The notes below the pieces were generated by a model. It saw only the letters and a list, made by a program, of their open reading frames with translations, did not search any database and was not told where the DNA came from. A DNA stretch of 64,000 bases. Origin: Entoloma clypeatum (taxonomy: Eukaryota > Basidiomycota > Agaricomycetes > Agaricales > Entolomataceae). Positions 13,101 through 25,152 of the stretch are shown piece after piece. The DNA is taken from NCBI GenBank assembly GCA_963565915.1, contig OY751493.1, positions 1,798,001-1,862,000 on the forward strand. Direction: 5' to 3'. Made by a program: the position numbers and the translations under genes. The stretch's first letter is position 1. Every line of letters starts with the position of its first letter.

Positions 13101-13209
13101 AGCCAGCCTGTAGACAGTAAGGCTGGGGTACAAAAAACTGCGACCACCCTTACCAGAGGAGGCCAAAGCCGCTATCCCTTCTAGAGAGCAGTTCTTGAGA
13201 GAAAAACAT
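10190..13209 (-). CDS. REC8: meiotic cohesin subunit REC8 (alpha-kleisin)
   Basis: Kleisin that closes the cohesin ring and holds sister chromatids and centromeres together through meiosis I. The N-terminal SMC3-binding domain reads MFFSQELLSRRDSGFGLLWL, AFKKLPKRSILTADISQLCD, LALRLSSNLLVGAARVYKVK and DIFLTDVTACFTSLKKVVQD. The C-terminal winged helix that binds SMC1 reads NSFNFLEYVK, FEVVVPRSTSTRHVAASALY and HCLVLATKDLLRLKQMDAYG, ending LIISVV. In between is an acidic, serine-rich disordered region with the conserved patch RTRLLLDTRTELTDDELKVR. The MFFSQELL/RRDS start and the NSFNFLEY end resemble Rec8 more than mitotic Scc1/Rad21. About ten introns are needed, so internal borders are approximate. 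Cleavage by separase is expected, but I did not assign a site. It is divergent from INCENP. Confidence 0.9.
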
Positions 13210-13388
13210 GGATGCAGCAAAGATGATTATGGGGGGCAATGAACAGAAGATATATTGAAAGAATGGTGCAACTGTCAGTACAACATGAAAAAGAGGGTCG
13301 AGTGACGGCGAAGTGAGTGGTAAGTCGATAAGATGTCCATGCATGATCGCGGAATTTTAATGACTGAGTTTGAAACACGCTCGACGGT

Positions 13389-13394
13389 CACGTG
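13389..13394. promoter_or_regulatory. CACGTG E-box between REC8 and INCENP
   Basis: Palindromic bHLH-type site (Cbf1/Pho4-like in yeasts), 37 bp upstream of the INCENP start and about 180 bp from the REC8 start. Function is inferred from the motif only. Confidence 0.3.
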
Positions 13395-13399
13395 ATAAA

Positions 13400-13405
13400 A
13401 CGCGT
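13400..13405. promoter_or_regulatory. ACGCGT MluI cell-cycle box upstream of INCENP
   Basis: Palindromic MBF-type box 26 bp before the INCENP start codon, inside the 221-bp spacer shared with REC8. MBF is known to regulate S-phase genes and, in fission yeast, meiotic rec8. A chance match remains possible. Confidence 0.4.
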
Positions 13406-13430
13406 AGTTCCACTCCACCACCAACGACGA

Positions 13431-16400
13431 ATGGCTTCTGGTCTCGTCGAATGGTCAAATGCCATTCGCTTCACCATTGCCAACGATCCTGGCCGCAATC
13501 TCTTTAGAGACCAGGTGAATGTCCATGGTTTCATGTTCCTCGAAGACTATCTCGCCAACATCCTGGAGGGAGCTAGCAAGCCCGAGTATGTCTCCACACG
13601 TATATGCTGCATGATATTGAAGCTTTTACTGCAGTCCTATGATCGAGCTTGTCAAGACGCCTGGCCGTAAGAAACCTCTCCTCAAGAAGCCCAAGACAGC
13701 ATCGAAGTTGAATCAATCCATTTCCTCTCAGAGCGTACGTGTCTACCGATCCTCCTCGAAGCTTCACTCTTGAACCTCGATAGATCAGCCTGGAGAGGAT
13801 GAAACCTATACTATGGACGAAGGCCTTGCGAGTGCAAGGGGTGGGACGACGTTGCATCCGGAATCTCAAGCAAGGCATACCCAGCACGCTACCCACGACT
13901 ACGTCAAGAATAACATCCTTGCTCCCCATCATGGTTCCTCCACGTTGAATCTCACAGTCCCTGCTTCTCAACCCGCAGAACCCATGGTCCCATCTCATCT
14001 AGAACAGAAAGATCTGTCCGTCATTGCCGAGGATGACGAACACTCTGATATGTCACACAAAGAGTCATCCCCAAGGAAAGATCCATCCCACAACGATATT
14101 GCTGCCGAGCAAAAGTCAGTCATATTTCCTTCGGAGTTACCGTCGACTCCAAATGAGGAACTCGCCCATAACACCACTGGAGCCTCCCTGCAAATTTCTC
14201 AAGGAATCTGCTTGGCATCAATTTACTCTCCCGAAAACACTATCCCGAGTTCTTCCAGTTTGCCATCCGTCACTGGTTCAAATTCTACGTTGCACTGCCA
14301 TGCGGAAAGGACTGCTTTAGTCCCCGAGAATGGTATGCTTGCTTCATCTGGAATTCTATCTCCGGATTATGTCGGTGCGCAAAAGGCGACTGCGTCAACG
14401 TCTTCATCTTCACAAGAAATCGTGGATCCCATTCGCGATCCAGATCCAATTCTCACGTCGTCGGACGCGGAGGGGAAATTTGGTACCATGTTATATCCAG
14501 TGCTCCCAGGGCCCATGCCATTGCGCAAATCTATACGTGCTCCTCGAGATCCGTCAATGAACGCTGCCCCTTCGAACGCTGCGACCCCCGGAGCCACCTT
14601 GGGCGGAAAACGTACTTCCTGGCTGAAAAAAGCCAGGGAGGCTAAAGCTCTAGAAACGACCTCCAGAAGTACTGTAGCATCTACGTCTACAGGACTTGGG
14701 GGCTCGAAGAGTCTCAAGAGGAAGAGTGGAGATGTGGAGTTGACTTCCACTACTACGGGCATGGAAGGGGAGGAACGCCGATACAAGTCTGCCAAGAATG
14801 TTGACAGTGACGTCGCTCCATTGATACCCAAGGCTTCCGAGTCCGTGATGCCAGCACTGGTACCAGACGTTCGTATTCATACCCATGTTCGATTGTCACC
14901 CGAGCCGCGATTAGCTGAGAAGGCACCTGTTGAGCAGGAAGGTATGCTCGACCGCTTTAAGAGAACTGTTGAAGGCCTTGGGGCTCGTGTTGGCAAGAGC
15001 ATGGGCAAGTCTCTCGGTGTTGGTGCAGCTGCCGCTGCATTAGCAGAAGCGCGCGCTGCTGCTGAAGCTCGTGTGGCTGAAAGGGTCACAAAGAAGGAGG
15101 AGCTGCGGATAGACTCAGGGTCAAACCCAATCAACGACGTTGTCACATCTGTCGAGGTCACCTCCATGGATATGGAGACAGAATCTCAGCTTCAAGGCCA
15201 ACGAAGACTCAGCATCTCTGACCTTTTCCCACCGCAAGCAGGTAGCCCGAAGATGAAAAGTAGGAATGGAGGCAATGGTCTTTCTGCTAATCGAACGGTA
15301 TATGATACTTGGAATACGGCCACTCGTGACAGCACCACCACCACACCTCCGGATTCCCCGTCTGCAATCTGCTCGCAAAGTCCAGCTCCGCCATCTGCTC
15401 CTGTTTTCAATAAGCCTCCGCCAGTGTTTATTCCGCCAGGACCTGTTTCCAAATATCTTTCTCCCCCGGCAGGCTCCCAAATGAGTGGGATACGGCCATC
15501 CCCATCTTCAAGAATACCAGAAACTCTATTTGAACGATTTGCGGTCGAAAATTTCGGTCCCAGTGGATATTTGGAAGAGCACGAAAGGGGGCCCTTAATA
15601 CCTCATGCACAAGGTCCAGAATACTCTTCGAGATTCGAGCCCCAATTGCAGAATAACAGGGCGCCTATCCTCGAAGAAATTGACATTTGGTCCACAAATA
15701 GCAACCGAATTACTGGCGTGCATTGGACTCTTGGCACAAGCAAGGACGATAGCTTGACTTGGAGTACCTTACCATCGCAACAAGGGGAAACAGGTCCTTT
15801 GCCGAGGAATGACACGTTGCCGGATGATGCGGCAGGGTATCAAGTGAAAAGTATCATCCCAACCGCACTTGATATGCATAACGAATATAACGAAGAGTGT
15901 GTGTTCCAAGCGTCGACCCTCGATTTGGGTGAGGTGAGTGCTGGTCAAGCTCCTATGATGATTCTTAAGCAGCCTTGACAGCCTGAAACGAGAAGTGAGA
16001 GTCAAATGTCGTTTGTCTCGTCGCAGTCACAAGTCGGGTTTGGTAATTCAACCTCCAAACTACTCAACAACACATCGGGAACCAACAAAAAAGGCAAATC
16101 CGAGGTGAAGAAAGTGTTGCAGATGGCAGCCGTAGCAGCCAGGAAGGTAATATCTTGAAGTGTGTTTATGACAAATGGTGTGCCTAACGCCGAACGTGAT
16201 AGCAACAAGAGGAGAACGATAAAAAGGCTGCGCGATTGAAAGAAATGGAGAACCGTCGTCAACTTGCGACGCAGAGAAAAGTTGAGGAAGAGAAATTCAG
16301 GGCACAAGAGCAAGAAAGGAAGATGAAAGAGGAGGGCGAAAGACGAAAAAGGGACCGCGAAGATAATACAGAAAAACGGCCCTCGAAATTGACAACTGCT

Positions 16401-17134
16401 AGCAAAAAAGTGAGATGTTTCACCTCGAAATTAATTGACACTCATCATTCCTTGAGGAGGAGGAAGGTGTCAAGAAGCGGAAAGTCACGGTTGCTGAAAC
16501 GGAAAAGAAAGAAATCAAAAAACCTCTTTCGAAACCAGTTGTCAAATCTACAATTAAACCACCAATGGCCCTAAGTTCGTCTGCCGCATTCAATGCATCG
16601 GCGCAGGTGAATGGCATTTCTACGCTTCCAAATGTGCCCGAAGTCAAACCGCACAAACAGTCCATCGCCATTGAAAAGGGGAAAGCAAAGCTCCCTCCGC
16701 CGAGTTTGAAACGAACCCAGGGCCTTGAAGATGACTTTTCAAAGCCATCGCAGATTGTACAGACACAAATGGCTGCTCGCGCCAAAGCACAACTTCAGGC
16801 TGCTCAAATGATTCTCGAACCTATTCCAAGCGAGAATATCGAGTTGCCAGATATAAACAGCGAATACTCGGACTCGGAGGACGAGGACCGGCCCAAGACA
16901 TTTGATCCTCCTGGGTGGGCACAATCCCCTGAGCTAAGGGAAGCATTACACCTTCAGAGTACGATAAACCCGGACGATATTTTCGGAGCTATTCAACCGT
17001 TGAAGATGGAAGAGCTGTTCAAGACACGAACCAGTCGCTTCAGGGCGAGAACTAGTTCGGCAAATTGGACAGGCGCTGATCGTCTCACGCTGGAGGAAGA
17101 AAGAGAGTATGCGAAGAGGATGGGATTTAAATGA
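13431..17134 (+). CDS. SLI15: inner centromere protein INCENP (Sli15/Pic1 type)
   Basis: Scaffold of the chromosomal passenger complex, targeting and activating Aurora B kinase at centromeres and on the spindle. The N-terminal helix MASGLVEWSNAIRFTIANDP through VHGFMFLEDYLANI is the expected position of the survivin/borealin-binding segment. A disordered serine/proline-rich middle of about 800 residues follows, then a charged, probably single-helix region (RLKEMENRRQLATQRKVEEE and on). At the C-terminus is the IN-box, PDDIFGAIQPLKMEELFKTR followed by RTSSANW, whose TSS serines are the usual Aurora B sites. It ends EYAKRMGFK. Introns restore frame at KPD/PMIEL, SQS/PGEDE, DLGE/PETRS, AARK/QQEEN and SKK/EEEGVKKRK. 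About 1,100 residues, long compared with yeast Sli15. It shares its promoter region with REC8. Confidence 0.9.
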
Positions 17135-17263
17135 CAGTGTAATAATTGTATTTTATGGTCACATGACCGAGTGGCTTGGTTATGTTATTCATGGACATCC
17201 GATCCGATTCTCATACCATTTGACCCACCTCCGATCCCCTTCTCTATCGTCCTTCAATCTCTC

Positions 17264-19837
17264 ATGGCTTCTTCATCCTCATCATCGCCTGAGATGCTCG
17301 GTGCAAAGTCGGATGACCACTTCTCATACAAACATGCAACCCATGATGAAGTACTTGAGGACCTGTCGAGGTCAGGTTCTTCTATTCAATGCACTCACTG
17401 GTGATCTGACAGTCTTCAGTCGTTTCATCCTGAATCTGCCTGATGACGAGCTTTCTTCTCTGGAGCGTATCTGTTTTCAAGTCGAGCAAGCGTATGCTGC
17501 GCTAATTCATCACCTGCCAGGGAAACTCACTGTTTTCTTCTGCAGACATTGGTTCTATGAAGATTTCATCCGGGAGGAAAACCCCAAATTGCCCTCTCTC
17601 CCTCTCAAGAAGTTTTCCGCTATGTTATTCCATGCCTGCCCATTATTGCATCAATGGAGTCATGATCACGAGCAAGCCTTCAATACTTTTATGCAGTACA
17701 AAACTCGAGTCCCCGTCTGCGGTGCAATAATGTTGAACGACACCTGGGAGAAGGTTCAGCCCCTTCAGCGCCCATTTCCACCTGATAACTCATATTTTAC
17801 TCTTTCAGTGTCTTTTGGTCAAAGGCTGGAAATCGTCTTCTGGGTGGGGTTTTCCGAAGGGCAAGATCAATGAAGTAGAGCCACCAACTAGCTGCGCCAT
17901 ACGGGAGGTTTGTCCTTGTATATATAATCAGCGCTCAAGCCCATTTTACTAATGATTTATATAGGTATTAGAGGAGACTGGGTATAATCTCGCGGGTCAA
18001 ATCAATCCGGAAGACGTGATTGAACTGTCCATCAAAGAACAAAAGATTTCACTCTTCATCGTGCCAGGAGTACCCGAGGACTATCCTTTCAAGACGAAAA
18101 CCAGGAAAGAGATCAGTGTATGACCGCCCCTCCGTTCTTCTTTTCGGGCATACAAAATCTTACACTCTGGTATTCATACAGAAGATAGAGTGGTTCCAGC
18201 TCACAGAATTACCAACGTGGAAACGGAACAAAACAGCTGCAGGCAGGTTTTATCTAATTTCACCATTCATCGGGTACGTACCTGCTTTTTGTGCATTAGT
18301 CCATCCTCGGATTTTGTTCGTCTGCAGCCCTTTAAAAGCTTTCATCAACGACCGAAAACCGCGGTTTACAGCACGGAAAAGTCCAAGAACAAAGAAGTCA
18401 CCTATTACACAACGAAAGCAACCATATTTTAAAAATTCCCAAGATGTGAAGCACGAATCAAGCTCGCAGTCATCCTCTGCCGAAAATGGCGAGCCTCAAA
18501 CACCCTCTCCATACTATGCTGAAGCACACCCTACCTCCATACCCCACATTGCGACGACAGAGTCCCGTCAATCTGATATCCCGCTGGATCCACATTTTGC
18601 ACAACTTCTCTCAGCGCTTGCTATATCAGCTTCAACATCATCGGCAACGAAACTCGCCGATCATGAATCAACCCCGCCATCGAATATGGATATGGCTAGA
18701 ATCGATCCGTCTTCCAAAGAACTCATGGCGCCCATCGAAGTCTCACCTTCATCGAATAAAATCATCCCGGTGGATCCACCCGTGGCTGACAGGCCGTTCA
18801 TTTCATCCCCCGTATCGGTTAATGCAGCTGAGTCCCAAACAACATTGGCGCACTCCGCTGCACCTGTCAATCTCGCTGTTACCACGTTTAGGAGGGGGAA
18901 GCAGGCATTCGATGATAAGAGATCGGATTATCCGCAATCTCCTTCCCCTTTGGAATCACAATTTTGCAAGGCTGCAATAAACACCCCAGGAGGTTCTATA
19001 GGCTTGACGACATCCTACCGATCCATATCGTCTCACGAGACACCAAGCAGCGCTGACCTATTGCCCTACCTCCCCCGGCCATCATCACTCGTTACTCCAT
19101 CCGCAGATAGAATCAAGCAGATTGCTTTGTTGGAAGCCGCGTCCGCTGAGTCCGCTCGACTCATGTATGCTTATAAAACAGCTGCCACCAAAGGTGTTCC
19201 TATCAATGTTCAAGACAATTTTAAGCAACATGGACCTTCAGATCTGGGGGCAGCTGCTCCAATCACTCCCCACTTCTCCAACACGCATTCAAACAACGTC
19301 AACTCGCCCCTTGATTCACAATGGGATCAACACGATGTCCTTTATGCTTCTCATCCTGCTGCAAGTCCTGGAACCACGACCATTCAGTCAGTGCGTACGA
19401 ACGCCTCGACTCTGATGAATGGTTCTTCGCCGATAAGATCTAGGACCAGCGAGGCATGTTCCCGTGGTGAATCCACCACCTTCCACCTTCCAAGTAGTGT
19501 TAGCATGAACCAATCCCAAGTATCCACCCTGGTACATGGGTCGCACAACACCCCAAGCAGCCCCTATTTTCCTGGACAACGAATCCAAATGGCAGGTCCT
19601 CATTATACTCCGGCCGTTCTTCCAACTTCGAATATCTTCCATCCTAAGCCAATGCAGGAGGGGATCCCTCCCTCGAATCGTTTTTCTCGAACTTCGTCCC
19701 ATGCTCGTTCGCCACCAACACAGCGACTCTCGCACCATCCACTCAATAATACACTCTTATCTATTCTCAACAACCCTAGAAGTCCTTCGCGCGCAAACAT
19801 CACTCCTTACATGACTATATCTGGTGGTGGAGCATGA
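17264..19837 (+). CDS. DCP2: mRNA-decapping enzyme subunit 2 (Nudix hydrolase)
   Basis: Removes the 5' cap of mRNA in cytoplasmic decay, with Dcp1. The alpha-helical regulatory domain is seen as RFILNLPDDELSSLERICFQ, AHWFYEDFIREENPKLPSLP and the following KKFSAMLFHACPLL. The catalytic domain follows: VPVCGAIMLNDTWEKCLLVK, then GWGFPKGKINEVEPPTSCAI and REVLEETGY (Nudix box, catalytic glutamates in REVLEETG), and box B around IEWFQLTELPTWKR and GPLKAFINDRKPRF. The remaining 480 or so residues are disordered and rich in Ser, Pro and Asn, as in other fungal Dcp2 tails that recruit Edc3, Pat1 and helicases. Six or seven short introns lie in the folded part, for example at LSRS/RF, EQA/HW, TWEK/CLL and AIRE/VLEE. 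The tail is one long exon. Confidence 0.93.
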
Positions 19838-20511
19838 TGCCCTGTGCAATGCAATCCCAGTTACAGCTGATACTATTTTTCATTCTTTGCTTCGTCTCAT
19901 CATGTCCCCTTCCGCTCCACGTTCTCTTGCGCTCTTTTAATCTTGATCTCGATTTAATCCTGACCTTGTATCATCCGTGCTCGTCTCTAGTTTCTTGTAT
20001 GACTTTGCATCATCACTCTCGACGTTGGTCGCTCGGATTTGTAGTTCTAGCTTTGTACTTACGCTATCCCTATACATATGGTCTAAAAACTCCTTACGAT
20101 TGGGATTGCAATGTAGAGTATGCAGACATTTTGCAGGAGTTCCCAAGTTCGACTGGGCGACTTAGCACTTCTTGGTGATGTCGTCCATATGACGCTCACC
20201 CAGGTCACTTTTGCAATTGTTTGTCGTTAACGTTCACACCAGGGGTCATACATTCAAATAGAACTCAATACTTGCGAGAATGCCACCAGTGTCCGGAAAG
20301 CACCACCTGATTCGAATTCCAAGCCAGGCCGACCCAGGTCGACCCTCCAAACGCCTAAAGAAATGCTCGTATACTGGTATGTCTTTCGTCTGAATCATTA
20401 CCTTGGATTCAAAATGCGTTTCAAATCAAATAAAGCACGCATCATCCCCCATCTTTCTGACTTCTCCTTTGATCGTTCATCTCCAATCACATCCTCTCTT
20501 CAGACGCCAAT
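19838..20511. other. intergenic, no gene recognised
   Basis: Pyrimidine-rich sequence after the DCP2 stop, likely its 3' untranslated region, followed by the upstream region of the PARP-UBC gene. A hydrophobic open frame of 114 codons starts next to the DCP2 stop but has no recognisable motif and no supporting splice pattern. Confidence 0.4.
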
Positions 20512-23500
20512 ATGAGTTATATTTCAGATGAAACGTCAATGGACGTCGACATTGATGTGACTTATCCCATTCTCATGCAAGATCGTTTTACCTCGCCAGA
20601 CAAGACGACGTGTTCGGAAAAAAATGCTCATCTTAAAGGGCGCAAAAGGTATAAAGCAGACCTGGATGACATGAAAGAAGAATGTATAAACGGGTTCAGT
20701 TACCAAGGCTTTATTGTTAAAAGTAGGTCGTTCTAGACGAAGTGTATTCCTATAGTTCAACAGCGTTCATCACAGAACTGCGACCCGGAGACGACGAAGG
20801 TTCCGTCGAACTCATTATAACCAATTTACAAGCCCAGCATATTCTGTCCTTGAATCTGCTCATATCGGGTGAGCTCCCCTTAACATAACATGCTTCAAGG
20901 CTGAACTTTGATCAAGATACCTCTGATTATCCCAAGAGCCACACATTCTTCACATACTCTCCTGACTCTGACGTTTTACCCCAGACGCTTCAAGCCGTCG
21001 AAAATTTAGCTTCCGGTCCCTCGCGGACGATGAGGGAGTTTCTTCTGAAAGTGCTCGCTTTGCTTGGAGGTCCCGAGGAATCAAGGTCTCATGTAGAGAT
21101 CCAATCGCAAGAGATAGATACGGAAGACGAAGGCAGTGATGCATATGAGGCGTTTGATGAAATGGACAACGAACTCACCCATGAAAGTTCCCGCGATGTG
21201 CCAAGGCTGGATCATTACAAGCTGCAAAAGTAATTTTATCAATTAGTCTCGGTCATCCTCGTGACTGATGTTGAGTTGCAGCGACTTTGTTGAAACCGTC
21301 GCCATGGGCTATCGGCCCGGCATAATACATTTCGGCGATGATGACTTTGCTATCTCAGTATCTGTTCCCGTCATCATGCTCGCAGATTCGATACCTCCTC
21401 GTGCTTTAATGGCCTGGGATCGTCGCCTGCTTTCTCAATCACAGCACTTGAGTCTCCTCATCTCAGGTTTTCGGGGCATATATCCCCCGATCGACACCGA
21501 TGGAATCTATGACCCTCTAGCGCAACGTTCTGGAACAGCACTGACCTTCAAAGTGGGCTTGACAAAGAGGCACAAACCAGGAAAAGAGTACGCCAAAGAT
21601 GCAGGAAGAATATTCGGCCTGATAATACAAGATGCGGAAGATGAACTTCGGCTCCAGGCAGAAAAAGCTGTTGCATTAGAAGCTACTGACTATGATGAGG
21701 ATGACATGTATATGGAAGCTGAACAGGCACCTCCGGTTCCCGTTGTAGAGGAGGATGAAGAGGATGAAGGGAGGTTTGACCGATTCAGTTTGAGCGGCTC
21801 TCTCGAATCTCTGTTGGACCAAAATCTATTAAGGGTGGTCCAACTCAGAAGAACTTTCGGTTTAGGATGGGCAGGAGCCGAAGTCCTCTATTCGGAGATG
21901 GAGAGAAGCCAATTGAAAGCGGAGATCGTCTTTGATTCTTATAAAAACGTACAAAGTCGTCCCCCGTCGGCTTTTCTTAAAACTCATCAGTTTTTGTAGG
22001 AAATCCTTGCCGCCGATCAGGAAGAAAGGAAAATAGGCCGGACGAATGACCTGCCGTATGATCCTCTCTCGAAAGTAGATGGCTTAAATATAACTCTAAC
22101 TGCCTTCTGCTATCTCGTACGACGGTTAATGGCAAGTGCTCTTGTGGCTTGAGTGTGCGGATTCTGACCTGGCCTAGCTCTGCACACGATACTGCATTGT
22201 TTGCCATAACAAACTCACAAACGATTTCGAAGCCCTCAAACCGTATGTATGTGAATCAAAATTATGTGCATACCAGTATTACTCGCTGAATCGCGGCCCT
22301 TCACTTGAAGCAAGTTTCCTGTTTTCCTCTAATTCACTTTCTCACTCTTGGTTCCTAGTATGAGATAATTCACAATCCACAAACTGTCGACCTCCTGGTC
22401 TCACTAGCACACTCGGCAGCGACAGAGCAAGTACTTGATGACCCCCTCCCAGTGGGACTTGGCCTTCGTGTGCCCTTGCCGGCTTCCGGCAAAATCGTAG
22501 AACCTGCTAGAAATCTTTACAGCGGGGTTCCCGGTTTCCAGAACCCTCAGCATTCCACCGAACATCAGATTACTATCGGGCCTGATGGACTATGCGATTT
22601 TGACGACCTCAGCGCACCAATGGTATGATTTTTGCCGTGGGGTCCATTTTGTTCGTCCACAACATTTCTCAGATGAGAGTTTCTATCACCCAAATGATAG
22701 ACTCGTTGCCAGCGGTAAGTTGATTGTGCCCATTTGTTTCATCATCCAATTCTGCGTGCTCCAGATCGAGGACATGAAAAAACATTTGGACAGGAAAGTC
22801 AAGGCTGGTAGAGCGAAGCCCAAGCTCAAAGATTTGGATCAGGACGTCATTCCGGCTGCATGGGCTATTTTACGCTGGTATTTACTATCATCTTCCCCCC
22901 GTTTTCTTCTTTGACCTCTCGAAGGTGTGTGGCATCGTGTACAGCATATCTCGAAGAGATTACATCCAGTGACGAATCCATCAGAAACATTGGTATCTAT
23001 ATAGCAGCCCTGTCTTCTGGTCTTCTAAAAGTTTGTCCAGATCCAACCTGGCGCCAATTCCGTTTTAGTGTTGGGGCACCCGATGCGGAGGCTAAATTTA
23101 AAACTGTCGTCAATGAAGCCCAAGCCCGCAATGCGAATGCCCAACGATTTCCGACACTATTTGTGACTATAATCATTTTATCAGGAGAAACAATTCCTCA
23201 TTTGGTACACCAGGCTTTCCACGGCTCACCTCTGAGGAATTGGCATTCTGTGAGGGTTCTCAAAGTCATGGCACAGATATTTGTTGACGACCACACAGAT
23301 TATACGCCACGGCCTCTGGTACAAATCCGTTGCGCATGGGAGGGCATACGGAGACGGTAAACATTCACCAATATATGTTTTCCTCTCCATTCAACATACC
23401 TCGACCAGGAGTTTACCTTGCCAAGGAAGGGAACATATCCATGGGCGCTTATGCTCAACCGGGAAAATCCACTTGGCGCAAAAGCAAGATTTGCCCCACC

Positions 23501-25024
23501 AGTTGCGTAACCTTGACGGAGATAGTCAATCTTCCAAGCCAATTTGTGAGCAGCAATCCATATTTTGTGATCAAGGACACGCATTGGATCATGTGGTATG
23601 GTTTTCTGATTCCTTCGCCCTCACAACCGATTACAATATCCTTTTCAGCCGATACTTACTGGTCAAAGGCGTTGTTGAAACGATCAATGACAATGGCACA
23701 GTTGGCGAGGCTTTGAAGTTCGCGAAAAAGGGTACTCCTCTGGTCAAGCTCGACCCAGCCCACCCTATCACGCTCAACAGCAAACACATTGAGGTTCCTG
23801 AACCGTCCCACGAGATCGACACGCTCATTCTAGCTCGCCGGGAAGAATATAAAGAGGAGGACAATGACCTCGAGGATCTGGCTGTCTTTGAGTTTCCAGC
23901 CTCGTCATCCCGTTATAAAGAAACCACGACGAGAACCGATGGTAATCGTCACATGGACGACGAAGACATGAGCCATGACGACGATGACGACTATACAGTT
24001 CCAGCCTCTCGGTGTACCATCGTAGCGGCCCACGAAGCGAAAGGCAAGGCGAAACAAGTCAACGGTGACTGGAAGCACGATTCGGATTGGGTCACCCAGC
24101 ATGTTGAGAACCTTATGCCTCCTCCTGTTGAAGCTACGCCCAGTGCGACGATGGCAGTTCAGCGGGAGTTGAAAGCCACGCTGAAGGATCAGGAAAGTAC
24201 AGCGACCTTGAAAGAGCTGGGCTGGTATATGCCTCCGGATCTTATTGGAGACAATCTTTTCCAATGGATTGTTGAAATGCATTCATTTGATGCAGATCTT
24301 CCAATTGCAAAAGATCTAAGAGCAAGGTCTTTCACTAAACCAACTCTACCCTCTAACACATTTGAATCATTGCTTTCTCTGATCAGGAATGTAAATTCGA
24401 TAATCTTCGAGATCCGCTTTCCTCCGTCCTTCCCGCTTGCCCCTCCTTTCTTTAGGATCGTGACACCGCGTTTTTTACCATTCATTCAAGGAGGAGGAGG
24501 ACACGTCACAGGAGGCATGCCTTGCCCACCCGATTGAATGCCATAAGCTCATTTCCCATCTTATGACCAGGTGGTTCAATCTGTATGGATCTTCTTACAG
24601 CTGACGGTATGTATTGCGTTATCTACGCATGAGTTAGTTTAGTTGATAGAATTGTGATGCAAGGGTGGCTTCCGAGCTACAGGTAGGATAAGTACATTTT
24701 GACTAAAGCCTACTTCTGACAGTCCCAGCATCTCTGCTATCCTTATGCAAATCAAACTTGCCATCTCGAACCTTGAGCCACGGCCTGCAAGATTAGCGAC
24801 AGATTTTCATCGGTTGGTTACATAACTTTTCAAATTTTTCGAAAGCCAGTGTTAATGACGAACTCTTTACTAGACCTTATGGTGTGCAGGAAGCATTAGA
24901 AGGATACAAGAGGGCTGCCGCTACCCATGGTTGGCGGGTATGAGACTTGTCTTTCTAAGACTGACGACAACTGAGCCGCTGCTAACTCCAGGTGCCTAGC
25001 GGGATCGAGCAGCTAGTTCGGTAG
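20512..25024 (+). CDS. PARP (mono-ADP-ribosyltransferase) and E2 ubiquitin-conjugating fusion protein
   Basis: Single gene joining two catalytic modules, about 1,200 residues. A PARP6/PARP8-like region includes DPLAQRSGTALTFKVGLTKR, the treble-clef-like LCTRYCIVCHNK with the following KLCAYQYYSL, and EIIHNPQTVDLLVSLAHSAA. The ADP-ribosyltransferase core reads LFAFHGSPLRNWHSIIRHGL, AYGDGVYLAKEGNISMGAYA and YFVIKDTHWIMCRYLLVKGV. Its predicted triad is H-Y-Y, which in animals marks mono-ADP-ribosyltransferases. After an acidic linker comes a UBE2Q-like UBC domain: FEIRFPPSFPLAPPFFRIVT, then GGHVTGGGSICMDLLTADGW with the likely active cysteine in SICM, and AILMQIKLAI. The end is PSGIEQLVR. About fifteen introns are needed. 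One (24515-24570) has a GC donor. I assign no pathway; ADP-ribosylation-coupled ubiquitination is an inference. Confidence 0.88.
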
Positions 25025-25152
25025 AATTATAATATTCACAAGACTCGGCTAGAATATCATGAGAGATTTGACAGCCTGCATACTGGAAAGAGGACTATAG
25101 CTTGGATTTTAAATGTGAAATGTCCAGCGTGCGCCACTACGTAGGAAAATCA

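Noticed and set aside
19834..20178. Hydrophobic plus-strand frame of 114 codons after DCP2
   Set aside because: Overlaps the DCP2 stop, has no family resemblance, and is most likely 3' untranslated sequence.
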